A stretch of DNA of 64,000 nucleotides. Source: Molanna angustata. Its lineage: Eukaryota > Arthropoda > Insecta > Trichoptera > Molannidae. Where the stretch lies: NCBI GenBank assembly GCA_963576475.1, contig OY754980.1:22985434-23049433 (forward strand), written 5' to 3'. Positions 10,968-23,100 of the stretch are shown piece after piece. Numbering within the stretch: the first letter of the stretch is position 1; the number at the start of each line of letters is the position of its first letter. The notes beneath the pieces were generated by a model that had not been told where the DNA came from, searched no databases, and worked only from the letters and a program-made list of their open reading frames with translations. A program made the position numbers and the translations under genes.

Positions 10968-11231
10968 ATATCGATGGTTTAGTGCACAGATGTAGTAAGT
11001 GCATTTTTTGTCAAATCGAGATATGTACACAAAAATGTTTGTATTTTTCATAGTTTTAATGAGAAAAATTATGATATGTGTGCGATAAATGATAAAGACA
11101 ATACTTATTGACAATATGTGGTAAATACAAAAAAGTAACAAAGAATTCATTAAATATTACATTTTGAAAATGCTCTCATGTAAAATTATTTTTTTACACT
11201 TATCACATCTGTGCACTAAACCATCGATATT
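10968..11231. mobile_element. Short terminal-inverted-repeat element (MITE)
   Basis: TATCGATGGTTTAGTGCACA at the left is inverted exactly at the right (ending near 11231). The pairing continues imperfectly for about 40 bp through AGTAAGTGCATTTTTT. The element is ~264 bp with no coding frame. A TA target is possible because both flanks are TA-rich, but it cannot be fixed. Confidence 0.75.
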
Positions 11232-11511
11232 TTATTATTAAAACTTGATAATTCTTCAATGCAATTTGAATATAAAATATCAAATTAAAAATTTTCTGAG
11301 TTTGGGGTCACTTTGAAATATTGAAAAGAAATGTTAAGTAGGTACTGATCAGTGATCAGATATCCTTCAAAATCTAATAAGATTTAAGCGAGTAATTGAT
11401 ATATAAATTTGTAGCATTTAAAAATAATCGAATGAGTACTTTAGATTATAATCGATAAAGTAGGTACATAGAATAAACACGCCGTTCATAATACATAACA
11501 CATAGTGCCTA

Positions 11512-11537
11512 CACAACACACACACACACACACACAC
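11512..11537. repeat. (CA)n microsatellite
   Basis: About 12 CA units with one interruption, a simple dinucleotide tract. Confidence 0.95.
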
Positions 11538-12511
11538 AAATACATTATGATGAAACTTCAGAATACAATCTCAGTTTGATACTAGTCGATAATCTATATA
11601 AATAAAACGAAGTCGGGTTAGTTAGACTACTTATAACTCGAGAACGGCTGGACTAATTGTAATGATCTCTTATTCGTTGGATTCGTCTCCACCCCGGATA
11701 ACACAATAAGTTTAAAAATATCGGAAAAAATAACGGAAAAAACAAAAAGATATAAAAAAAACATGTACATGAACTGTACGCCTGGTGCCTATTATGCAAA
11801 AAATATAACTTATGAAATCTAAAGAAACGAATCAAAAATCGAATGTAAAACTTCAGAGTAGGTGGGCTACCTACCCTTGATAAATTTAGAATGACACTCA
11901 AGGTAGGTACCTAATAAATATTGATTTTATTAGCATTATTATTTAAATAATTTGAAAATGGAATTTATTCTACGAAGAAAAATTGAAAAACAAAACTTAT
12001 GGATTAAAGAAATCTTTACATCATGCTTGGGATTGGTTCTTGAGCTGTCAGATACAGAAAAATGTATTCATTATTACCGATTTCTTGTATTTTTATATTA
12101 TTATTATATCCTAATAAACCATTAATTAGGGGAGAGAGGGGCACACGGGTCCGCTTAACTGTTGTTGGTAAATATACTTAGATATATTGATGCTATGTCA
12201 ATTGCATTTTGCTAAATAGCATTTATATGATATGCTGTTACAACTAAATTAATTGAATTAAACAACGTTTCATAGGTTTTTTGTATAAAACCGAGAATGT
12301 CAAAAATGGTATATGGACCTTTGTGCCCCATCCAGTGGGGCACAAAGGTTCACGTGTGGTCCTATGTGTCCCATATGTAAGATAAATGTATGTAATGGAA
12401 AATCAAACATGTTTAATTTATTTTGAAAGGTTTATTAAATAAACATTTTGCACACGTAGAAATGATATGAAACAGGAAAATATAGAAAAACAATAAAAGA
12501 AAAAGAAAGTA

Positions 12512-13263
12512 TTAACATTTTGGACACGTTATATAATTGTCTTCCTCATCAGCACCAGCGCATAAGTCATGTGCCCACCCTTTGCATTTTTGGCATTGGA
12601 TCCACCCTTCGTTAGGCTTGGATTGAAGAAATCTTCCACAGCAGTAAATACACATAGGATTCGTATCTTCTTCAGAGTCACTGTCAGAAGACTCAGCTTT
12701 TTTATTATTGATAACTTTCTTTGAGCCTTTCTCGACTTTTTTCTTCTTCATTTTAAAATCAGCTATTGCAGCTTTTCTTTTCTTGCTCTTCAGTTTCCTT
12801 TTGGTTTTGAAAAGGTGATCCTGTTAGTTCTTCAGCATGCTGCGTTTTTTGTTTTCGATTATTAGATTTCTTAGATGTTCTATTAGATATGGGTTTAGGA
12901 GAAACTTGAAACAAACATTTTTTAAAAACAGTTGCATCTTGGAAACTTGTCGATGGCAGATGCACGGAATTTAAATTGATTGATGCAGGGTCGCTAGTTT
13001 TTTCTATGATGTTAACTGGTGGCTGAGGTAAGGCGGTATACAAACTGACTGATGAAGGGTGGCATTCTCCTTGTTCCAGGATGTTTGCAGCTAGTTGAGC
13101 CACTGTAACCTGAATAGTGTTTTCTGATTGAAGGTCTGTTGTGATTTCTTCCACATTCATTGGGGTCAGAGGCGCAAAAGGCAAGTTTTTGGAACTCCAT
13201 ACCTTTGAGATGCCTGTCTAGCTGATAGTTCTTTTTTTGTACAGCAGAAACTGCCATGCTCAT
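12512..13263 (-). pseudogene. pogo/Tigger-like transposase C-terminus with PHD-like finger, frameshifted
   Basis: Three minus-strand frames line up in order. Upstream (13263 to ~13185) comes AVQKKNYQLDRHLKGMEFQ. Next, after a frame change, 13184-12759 gives LTPMNVEEITTDLQ and a basic linker ending KQKTQHAEELTGSPF. After a second frame change near 12780-12751 comes an acidic SDSDSEED stretch and a zinc finger. The finger reads CIYCCGRF ... WIQCQKCKGWAHDLC ... ITCPKC, a Cys4-His-Cys3 pattern as in PHD fingers. Such fingers close many insect pogo-type transposases. The DDE triad region is deleted. The product would be non-functional. Confidence 0.8.
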
Positions 13264-13469
13264 TTCAATAGCACTCCAACCTGGGTCTGGTTTTTTTTCT
13301 TTTAGTTACGTACCATCTAGAAAAACGATAAAAAAAACTTGAACTTGCTTCACTAATTCACGTAATTCAGATTAATGAATTAAACCAAAATCTATGAATT
13401 ATAAAAAAATATTTAAAAAAATATAATCAACGAAGTGAAGTGGTCATATGGACCTCTATGCCCCGCAGA

Positions 13470-13660
13470 GACAATGCCCCCAAGTCAAATTGAAAACGCT
13501 GTTCGTTTTCGCCAAGCGCTAATTTTTTTTGTATGGGATTTGACGTTTGTTGTAGAAATTTTTTCTACAATAACAAACAACAAACGTCAAATCCCATACA
13601 AAAAAAATTAGCGCTTGGCGAAAACGAACAGCGTTTTCAATTTGACTTGGGGGCATTGTC
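13470..13660. repeat. Near-perfect palindromic foldback
   Basis: GACAATGCCCCCAAGTCAAA at 13470 is the exact complement of the sequence ending at 13660. The arms of about 80 bp pair almost without mismatch up to a ~25-bp AT-rich loop (GTAGAAATTTTTTCTAC-like centre). The frames that cross it on the minus strand only reflect the palindrome. Its near identity implies a recent insertion, later than remnant B that contains it. Confidence 0.92.
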
Positions 13661-14102
13661 AGAACAAACACAATTAAATGCAAAAGTTGGTACACAATGA
13701 AAACGAAATCTTTTGAAATCATATCCAATTTAACCTTAAAATCAGGTTTAAACAATACGTCTGAATTTAAATAATTGACAGATGGTAAATATAAGCAATA
13801 ATAAGCCATTTTTTTAGAGAATTACCTTAATATTTCTTCGTTTTTGTTTTTTTCCTTCCGTGTTGTCACCCGTCACGCACTCAATCTTGGACACAACTAA
13901 GATGATGTTTAGACAACGTAATTAATGCGTTGTCAGATAGATGACACTAGTGATACTGATTCTACAAGGCCGGACCTCTGTACCCCCACGGACTCGTGTG
14001 CCCCGCCCTCCCCTACGTTGATAAAATCCTAAATAAGGTTTAGCTAAAAGTTAACACGACATCCATTGACTGAGGCAGTACGAAGTTTGCCGGGTCAGCT
14101 AG

Positions 14103-15191
14103 TCCACAATAAAAAAAATCTAATTGTGAATCCCACTACATCCCTTTGGGAGAGTGAGGAGTAAAAATATTTTTTATCTAATTTCATGTGCCTGTTATTA
14201 AATAGTAATAACATGTAGATTAGTATTTGGTAAAATAAATTGATTTTAATAATTTATTGACATTAACTATTTATTTCATTTACTTAAAAGATGGTCGTGA
14301 TGTATTTATCCCACATTTTTTTATTAATTAAAAATATGTTATCAGTAGACCATGTCACTATTTATATGTCAGAACTTTCGAAATGTTCATTCGTTTTGGA
14401 AAAAATGTTTATTAAATTTTGTTTATAGAATGTAAACAGTACGAATGATCATAAAAATGCATTTAGGGATCGTCAAATTTTCAAACTGAAAAAAAGGTAC
14501 ACTAAGCATGTAGTGTTGGCCGCAACTGACTCGTTTTAATTTTATCAAACAGGTCAATATGTATAATTTACCCAAAAAAATATGAAGCTGCTTCGTCTCG
14601 TTCGAGGTTTATGTATGTAATTAATGAATTAGATCATAACACGATTGAGTTTGAAACAAAAAGACCGCGCACGGCTATTAATTTTGTATTCATTCTCGTA
14701 CATAATTATGATTAGCATGCCATTTATATAAGTTAAGGTAAATTGTAGGCACAATATTCCATGATATAAATAATGTTGTAGTCAAAGACTCCATTATAAA
14801 GGTATGCTCCACTTTCTTTCTCTCTCTCTCTCTCTCATGAACACAAAGACAAATTCTGACACGATGTTTCCTTGCTTTGTACCCATAAAATGCAAAGTAA
14901 AACCCTTCTCAGTCAACAAACGCTTGTTATATTATATAATACGCCGAAAGGTCCATGTATTAAAATAATATCATAAAATATTACTGTGAACTTGTAATGA
15001 AGCCTGAATTTATATAAAGGTAGGTACCTGATATCAGAAACGGAAGAATATAAAACCCATGTTTGATTTTCAATTCAAAATTTACCCATAGCTCAGTGTA
15101 GGAGAAGCTGGTTTTATTTATAGAGAGAACTTAAAAAATAAATGTTGCCAACAGTTATTCAATTTTGATTTTTTTCCAGATCTTCATTTTT
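14103..15191. other. AT-rich spacer with a (CT)n tract
   Basis: A (TC)n microsatellite lies at about 14815-14836. Around 14511-14537 a 27-bp block TAGTGTTGGCCGCAACTGAC... recurs inverted with three differences at 17083-17109, next to the left end of the satellite. No gene was recognised. Confidence 0.45.
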
Positions 15192-15960
15192 CCACTACTG
15201 CTTAATAGTGAATAGTTGTGGTACTTTGTAAGCGTACTTTGTTATGTACATTAATCTTATAACGGGGATTATCCAGAAGTGTTCATGCGTATGGCAAATT
15301 GTTTTGAATTTGAAAATATGTAAGACTATTTTAATTCTCCACTATCGTGCAATAGTGAATAGTAGTTGTGGTACTATAAGCGTATTTTGTTAGGTACATT
15401 AAACTTGTAACGGGGATTATCCAGAAGTGTTCGTGCGTATGGAAATTGTTCTGAATTTGAAAATATGTAAGTCTATTTTAATTCTCCACTACTGTGTAAT
15501 AGTGAATAGTTGTGGTACTATGTAAGCGTAGTTTGTTAGGTACATACATTAAACTTGTAACGGGGATTATCCAGAAGTGTTCATGCGTATGGAAATTGTT
15601 CTGAATTTGAAAATATGTAAGTCTATTTTTATTCTCCACTACCGTGCAATAGTGAATAGTTGTGGTACTATGTAAGCGTATTTTGTTAGGTACATTAAAC
15701 TTGTAACGGGGATTATCCAGAAGTGTTCATGCGTATGGAAATTGTTCTGAATTTGAAAATATGTAAGTCTATTTTAATTCTCCACTACTGTGTAATAGTG
15801 AATAGCTGTGGTACTATGTAAGCGTAGTTTGTTAGGTACATACATTAAACTTGTAACGGGGATTATCCAGAAGTGTTCATGCGTATGGAAATTGTTCTGA
15901 ATTTGAAAATATTATGTAAGTCTATTTTAATTATCCACTTCTATGAAATAGTGCATTTAT
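15192..15960. repeat. Tandem repeat, ~148-bp unit, about 5 copies
   Basis: Successive CCACTA...AATAGTGAATAG starts fall at 15192, 15339, 15486, 15636, 15782 and, degenerate, 15935, giving periods of 146-153 bp. Each unit contains AACGGGGATTATCCAGAAGTG. Units 2-5 differ at only a few sites, while the first and the last partial unit are more diverged. No coding frame runs through it. Confidence 0.9.
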
Positions 15961-15982
15961 AACACAATTTTTTCAATGGGTA

Positions 15983-16300
15983 TCATGCAGAAAATACACA
16001 AATGAGTTTTTCGTAACGTGTTTTTTTGTTTCTTAACTGTTTGCTACGACTATTATTTTTTTTTGCCATTTCCCTATTTGGGGTAGGCAGAGAAAACCGA
16101 ACGCCATACCCTCTCTCTTGAAATACGTTTCTCGCTTCATTCACGTCCATGCATCTTCTCATACACGATTTTCTGTTATTCTTACTACTAACTTCTCCAT
16201 GTTTCAAAATCCCAATTATGTATGTGATCGTATCAACTTTTCCTTGGCAAACTATAGTAGTCACTATACTTTGGTTGCTTTTAGCATGCAATTTTGTTAC
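15983..16300 (-). repeat. Dispersed repeat, copy B
   Basis: Related to 5881-6180 in DNA and in the minus-strand reading (see that entry). GGGGTAGGCAGAGAAAACCG near 16081 resembles the GGGGTAGGCAGAG motif often seen in lepidopteran dispersed repeats. No gene is supported. Confidence 0.5.
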
Positions 16301-16774
16301 TATTAAACAAATAAATTAATATTTTCAGTGCAACCGCGTTTATTTTATTTTCACGAGTCTTCTGCCATGTCCATGTTTCACTAGCATACATTACATATTT
16401 TGTTATTTATATATATTTGGTAAATTATATTCTCATGTATAATAAATAATACAAATAAATAAAAAAATGTCCTGTGTTAGGTAGAAACCAAAAATTTATT
16501 AGTATATCATATGTAAAATGCACGTCCTGGAGGTTTGTTTTCTTGGGATTCTTGGGAGGTCTGCTTTCTAGTTGATTAGTTTTACAAAGATAATGCTTCA
16601 TTTCTTCCCCCTGATTTAATCAGCGAAGAAAGCTTCAATTGATAATTGTTGAAAGTATTTTTTTTCCTATTTCTTATCTATCGAATATTTAATAAAAAAA
16701 AACAAAACTTCATTTTACAGAAAGTGAGGGTAAGAAACTTATATTGTTACATAATCTTTTGTGGCCAAAATATT
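16301..16774. other. AT-rich spacer
   Basis: Nothing recognised. Confidence 0.4.
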
Positions 16775-17019
16775 ATTTTATTTTTTATTTTATTTTATTT
16801 TATGTAGCTTCTCGGGCAACTAACAGATTCTATGTCAAATAATTATTTAACACGCACCCAATAACAAGTTGCCACACCCTGGAGACTTACGATATTTATC
16901 GTCTCACATATCCAGATTGAAAACACAATTAAAAACTGTGTCTCCACCGGGAATCGAACCCGGGACCCTTGGATCAGCAGTCAAATATGTACCTAACCAA
17001 CTGAGTCACGAAGGCCGAC
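16775..17019 (-). mobile_element. tRNA-derived SINE, copy A
   Basis: On the minus strand the element starts GTCGGCCTTCGTGACTCAG. It has a Pol III A box (TGACTCAGTTGG) and a B box (GGGTTCGATTCCC), then a ~130-bp body and an A-rich tail seen on the plus strand as (TTTTA)n at 16775-16803. The same head and body recur at 60540-60756, confirming a dispersed family. SINEs are copied by LINE machinery and encode no protein. A 60-codon plus-strand frame here is meaningless. Confidence 0.85.
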
Positions 17020-17130
17020 AAGATTATTATTCACTGATTTTAAAGTCTTAAAAGTCACACAACTATACTATTATAAAGAAAAAAACGAGTGGGTTGTGGC
17101 CAACACTAAACTCTCCACACCACAAATATT

Positions 17131-20100
17131 GACAATGAAATATTTTATTCATTCTAAATTTTACTACCAGGAATATAAATTTTCTAACGATAGTATATTT
17201 TCATGTTAAGATAGACAAACTATTAATGCCGTATAGTGAAGAATGCTTATGTTGTATGAAATATTTTAAAAAAAGCAGATAAATTTTGATTTAAAGAACG
17301 CGAGAGCATTTTCAAAATTTTGACACGTGATATCATATGAAGATTTTTTTGTTATTTATGGAAAGCTAATCAGTTCTATGTTCAAGCTCTTTACATTATA
17401 ACATGAAATCAAATTACTGAACGTTTCCATACATAGAAATTTATCTAATTTCATTTTTATTCATACTAAATGTTACTATCAGGAATATAAATTTTCTTCC
17501 GATAGTATATTTTTATGTTAAGATAGACAAACTATTAATGCAGTATAGTGAAGAATGCTTATGTTGTATGAAATATTTTTAAAAAAGCACATAAATTTTG
17601 TTTTAAAGAACGCAAGAGTATTTTCCAAATTTTGACAGGTGATATCATATGAAGAATTTTTTTGTTATTTATGGAAAGCTAATCAGTTCTATGTTCAAGC
17701 TCTTTACATTATAACATGAAATCAAATTACTGAACTTTTCCATACATAGAAATTTATCTAATTACATTTTTATTCATACTAAATGTTACTACCAGGAATA
17801 TAAATTTTCTTCCGATAGTATATTTTTATGTTAAGATAGACAAACTATTAATGCAGTATAGGGAAGAATGCTTATGTTGTATGAAATATTTTAAAAAAAG
17901 CAGATAAATTTTGTTCTAAAGAACGCGAGAGCATTTTCCAAATTTGGAGAGGTGATATCATATGAAGAATTTTTTTGTTATTTATGGAAAGCTAATCAGT
18001 TCTATGTTCAAGCTCTTTACATTATAACATGAAATCAAATTACTGAACTTTTCCATACATAGAAATTTATCTAATTACATTTTTATTCATACTAAATGTT
18101 ACTATCAGGAATGTAAATTTTCTTCCGATAGTATATTTTTATGTTAAGATAAACAAACTATTAATGCAGTATAGTGAAGAATGCTTATGTTGTATGAAAT
18201 ATTTTAAAAAAAGCAGATAAATTTTGTTCTAAAGAACGCGAGAGCATTTTCCAAATTTTGACAGGTGATATCATATGAAGATTTTTTTTGTTATTTATGG
18301 AAAGCTAATCAGTTCTATGTTCAAGCTCTTTACATTATAACATGAAATCAAATAACTGAACTTTTCCATACATAGAAATTTATCTAATTACATTTTTATT
18401 CATACTAAATGTTACTATCAGGAATGTAAATTTTCTTCCGATAGTATATTTTTATGTTAAGATAAACAAACTATTAATGCAGTATAGTGAAGAATGCTTA
18501 TGTTGTATGAAATATTTTAAAAAAAGCAGATAAATTTTGTTCTAAAGAACGCGAGAGCATTTTCCAAATTTTGACAGGTGATATCATATGAAGATTTTTT
18601 TTGTTATTTATGGAAAGCTAATCAGTTCTATGTTCAAGCTCTTTACATTATAACATGAAATCAAATTACTGAACTTTTCCATACATAGAAATTTATCTAA
18701 TTACATTTTTATTCATACTAAATGTTACTATCAGGAACGTAAATTTTCTTCCGATAGTATATTTTTATGTTAAGATAAACAAACTATTAATGCAGTATAG
18801 TGAAGAATGCTTATGTTGTATGAAATATTTTAAAAAAAGCAGATAAATTTTGTTCTAAAGAACGCGAGAGCATTTTCCAAATTTTGACAGGTGATATCAT
18901 ATGAAGATTTTTTTTGTTATTTATGGAAAGCTAATCAGTTCTATGTTCAAGCTCTTTACATTATAACAAGAAATCAAATTACTGAACTTTTCCATACATA
19001 GAAATTTATCTAATTACATTTTTATTCATACTAAATGTTACTATCAGGAATGTAAATTTTCTTCCGATAGTATATTTTTATGTTAAGATAAACAAACTAT
19101 TAATGCAGTATAGTGAAGAATGCTTATGTTGTATGAAATATTTTAAAAAAAGCAGATAAATTTTGTTCTAAAGAACGCGAGAGCATTTTCCAAATTTTGA
19201 CAGGTGATATCATATGAAGATTTTTTTTGTTATTTATGGAAAGCTAATCAGTTCTATGTTCAAGCTCTTTACATTATAACATGAAATCAAATTACAGAAC
19301 TTTTCCATACATAGAAATTTATCTAATTACATTTTTATTCATACTAAATGTTACTATCAGGAATGTAAATTTTCTTCCGATAGTATATTTTTATGTTAAG
19401 ATAAACAAACTATTAATGCAGTATAGTGAAGAATGCTTATGTTGTATGAAATATTTTAAAAAAAGCAGATAAATTTTGTTCTAAAGAACGCGAGAGCATT
19501 TTCCAAATTTTGACAGGTGATATCATATGAAGATTTTTTTTGTTGTTTATGGAAAGCTAATCAGTTCTATGTTCAAGCTTTTTACATTATAACATGAAAT
19601 CAAATTACTGAACTTTTCCATACATAGAAATTTATCTAATTACATTTTTATTCATACTAAATGTTACTATCAAGAATGTAAATTTTCTTCCGATAGTATA
19701 TTTTTATGTTAAGATAAACAAACTATTAATGCAGTATAGTGAAGAATGCTTATGTTGTATGAAATATTTTAAAAAAAGCAGATAAATTTTGTTCTAAAGA
19801 ACGCGAGAGCATTTTCCAAATTTTGACAGGTGATATCATATGAAGATTTTTTTTTTTATTTATGGAAAGCTAATCAGTTCTATGTTCAAGCTCTTTACAT
19901 TATAACATGATATCAAATTACTGAACTTTTCCATACATAGAAATTTATCTAATTACATTTTTATTCATACTAAATGTTACTATCAGGAATATAAATTTTC
20001 TTCCGATAGTATATTTTTATGTTAAGATAGACAAACTATTAATGCAGTATAGGGAAAAATGCTTATGTTGTATGAAATATTTTAAAAAAAGCAGATAAAT

Positions 20101-23100
20101 TTTGTTCTAAAGAACGCGAGAGCATTTTCCAAATTTTGACAGGTGATATCATATGAAGATTTTTTTTGTTATTTATGGAAAGCTAATCAGTTCTATGTTC
20201 AAGCTCTTTACATTATAACATGAAATCAAATTACTGAACTTTTCCATACATAGAAATTTATCTAATTACATTTTTATTCATACTAAATGTTACTATCAGG
20301 AATGTAAATTTTCTTCCGATAGTATATTTTTATGTTAAGATAAACAAACTATTAATGCAGTATAGTGAAGAATGCTTATGTTGTATGAAATATTTTAAAA
20401 AAAGCAGATAAATTTTGTTCTAAAGAACGCGAGAGCATTTTCCAAATTTTGACAGGTGATATCATATGAAGATTTTTTTTGTTATTTATGGAAAGCTAAT
20501 CAGTTCTATGTTCAAGCTCTTTACATTATAACATGAAATCAAATTACTGAACTTTTCCATACATAGAAATTTATCTAATTACATTTTTATTCATACTAAA
20601 TGTTACTATCAGGAATGTAAATTTTCTTCCGATAGTATATTTTTATGTTAAGATAAACAAACTATTAATGCAGTATAGTGAAGAATGCTTATGTTGTATG
20701 AAATATTTTAAAAAAAGCAGATAAATTTTGTTCTAAAGAACGCGAGAGCATTTTCCAAATTTTGACAGGTGATATCATATGAAGATTTTTTTTGTTATTT
20801 ATGGAAAGCTAATCAGTTCTATGTTCAAGCTCTTTACATTATAACATGAAATCAAATTACTGAACTTTTCCATACATAGAAATTTATCTAATTACATTTT
20901 TATTCATACTAAATGTTACTATCAGGAATGTAAATTTTCTTCCGATAGTATATTTTTATGTTAAGATAAACAAACTATTAATGCAGTATAGTGAAGAATG
21001 CTTATGTTGTATGAAATATTTTAAAAAAAGCAGATAAATTTTGTTCTAAAGAACGCGAGAGCATTTTCCAAATTTTGACAGGTGATATCATATGAAGATT
21101 TTTTTTGTTGTTTATGGAAAGCTAATCAGTTCTATGTTCAAGCTTTTTACATTATAACATGAAATCAAATTACTGAACTTTTCCATACATAGAAATTTAT
21201 CTAATTACATTTTTATTCATACTAAATGTTACTATCAAGAATGTAAATTTTCTTCCGATAGTATATTTTTATGTTAAGATAAACAAACTATTAATGCAGT
21301 ATAGTGAAGAATGCTTATGTTGTATGAAATATTTTAAAAAAAGCAGATAAATTTTGTTCTAAAGAACGCGAGAGCATTTTCCAAATTTTGACAGGTGATA
21401 TCATATGAAGATTTTTTTTGTTATTTATGGAAAGCTAATCAGTTCTATGTTCAAGCTCTTTACATTATAACATGATATCAAATTACTGAACTTTTCCATA
21501 CATAGAAATTTATCTAATTACATTTTTATTCATACTAAATGTTACTATCAGGAATATAAATTTTCTTCCGATAGTATATTTTTATGTTAAGATAGACAAA
21601 CTATTAATGCAGTATAGGGAAAAATGCTTATGTTGTATGAAATATTTTAAAAAAAGCAGATAAATTTTGTTCTAAAGAACGCGAGAGCATTTTCCAAATT
21701 TTGACAGGTGATATCATATGAAGATTTTTTTTGTTATTTATGGAAAGCTAATCAGTTCTATGTTCAAGCTCTTTACATTATAACATGAAATCAAATTACT
21801 GAACTTTTCCATACATAGAAATTTATCTAATTACATTTTTATTCATACTAAATGTTACTATCAGGAATGTAAATTTTCTTCCGATAGTATATTTTTATGT
21901 TAAGATAAACAAACTATTAATGCAGTATAGTGAAGAATGCTTATGTTGTATGAAATATTTTAAAAAAAGCAGATAAATTTTGTTCTAAAGAACGCGAGAG
22001 CATTTTCCAAATTTTGACAGGTGATATCATATGAAGATTTTTTTTGTTGTTTATGGAAAGCTAATCAGTTCTATGTTCAAGCTTTTTACATTATAACATG
22101 AAATCAAATTACTGAACTTTTCCATACATAGAAATTTATCTAATTACATTTTTATTCATACTAAATGTTACTATCAAGAATGTAAATTTTCTTCCGATAG
22201 TATATTTTTATGTTAAGATAAACAAACTATTAATGCAGTATAGTGAAGAATGCTTATGTTGTATGAAATATTTTAAAAAAAGCAGATAAATTTTGTTCTA
22301 AAGAACGCGAGAGCATTTTCCAAATTTTGACAGGTGATATCATATGAAGATTTTTTTTGTTATTTATGGAAAGCTAATCAGTTCTATGTTCAAGCTCTTT
22401 ACATTATAACATGAAATCAAATTACAGAACTTTTCCATACATAGAAATTTATCTAATTACATTTTTATTCATACTAAATGTTACTATCAGGAATGTAAAT
22501 TTTCTTCCGATAGTATATTTTTATGTTAAGATAAACAAACTATTAATGCAGTATAGTGAAGAATGCTTATGTTGTATGAAATATTTTAAAAAAAGCAGAT
22601 AAATTTTGTTCTAAAGAACGCGAGAGCATTTTCCAAATTTTGACAGGTGATATCATATGAAGATTTTTTTTGTTGTTTATGGAAAGCTAATCAGTTCTAT
22701 GTTCAAGCTTTTTACATTATAACATGAAATCAAATTACTGAACTTTTCCATACATAGAAATTTATCTAATTACATTTTTATTCATACTAAATGTTACTAT
22801 CAAGAATGTAAATTTTCTTCCGATAGTATATTTTTATGTTAAGATAAACAAACTATTAATGCAGTATAGTGAAGAATGCTTATGTTGTATGAAATATTTT
22901 AAAAAAAGCAGATAAATTTTGTTCTAAAGAACGCGAGAGCATTTTCCAAATTTTGACAGGTGATATCATATGAAGATTTTTTTTGTTATTTATGGAAAGC
23001 TAATCAGTTCTATGTTCAAGCTCTTTACATTATAACATGATATCAAATTACTGAACTTTTCCATACATAGAAATTTATCTAATTACATTTTTATTCATAC

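Larger units (their letters stand above)
12129..14013 (-). mobile_element. Deleted pogo-like DNA transposon (remnant B)
   Basis: The element is flanked by TA at 12127-12128 and 14014-14015. Its inverted ends are about 26 bp: GGGGAGAGAGGGGCACACGG at the left, and CGTGTGCCCCGCCCTCCCC at the right. The transposase runs on the minus strand, but only its C-terminal third remains (12512-13310). A palindrome TGTGCCCCATCCAGTGGGGCACA-like at 12321-12343 may be a subterminal protein-binding site. A 191-bp foldback (13470-13660) is inserted near the 5' side. Clean TA duplication and TIRs match the pogo branch of Tc1/mariner. Confidence 0.85.
11593..14102 (+). mobile_element. Non-autonomous Helitron carrying a nested pogo-like element
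   Basis: The 5' end begins TCTATATAAATAAAACGAAG directly after an A. It continues with the ACTCGAGAACGGCTGGACTAA block common near the start of lepidopteran Helitrons. The 3' end is GGGTCAGCTAG, giving the required CTRR terminus, followed by T. This gives the A/T insertion context that defines Helitrons, and no target duplication is expected. Just before CTAG a hairpin can be drawn (CTGAGGCA against TGCCGGGTCAG). No Rep-helicase frame remains. A pogo-like element occupies 12129-14013, so the Helitron proper is about 620 bp. Confidence 0.8.

Noticed and set aside
11512..11537. CA repeat as a telomeric or regulatory tract
   Set aside because: It is a simple dinucleotide microsatellite; no TTAGG telomere repeats are present in the window.
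13519..13809. 96-codon minus-strand frame
   Set aside because: It runs through the near-perfect foldback and has no known domain.
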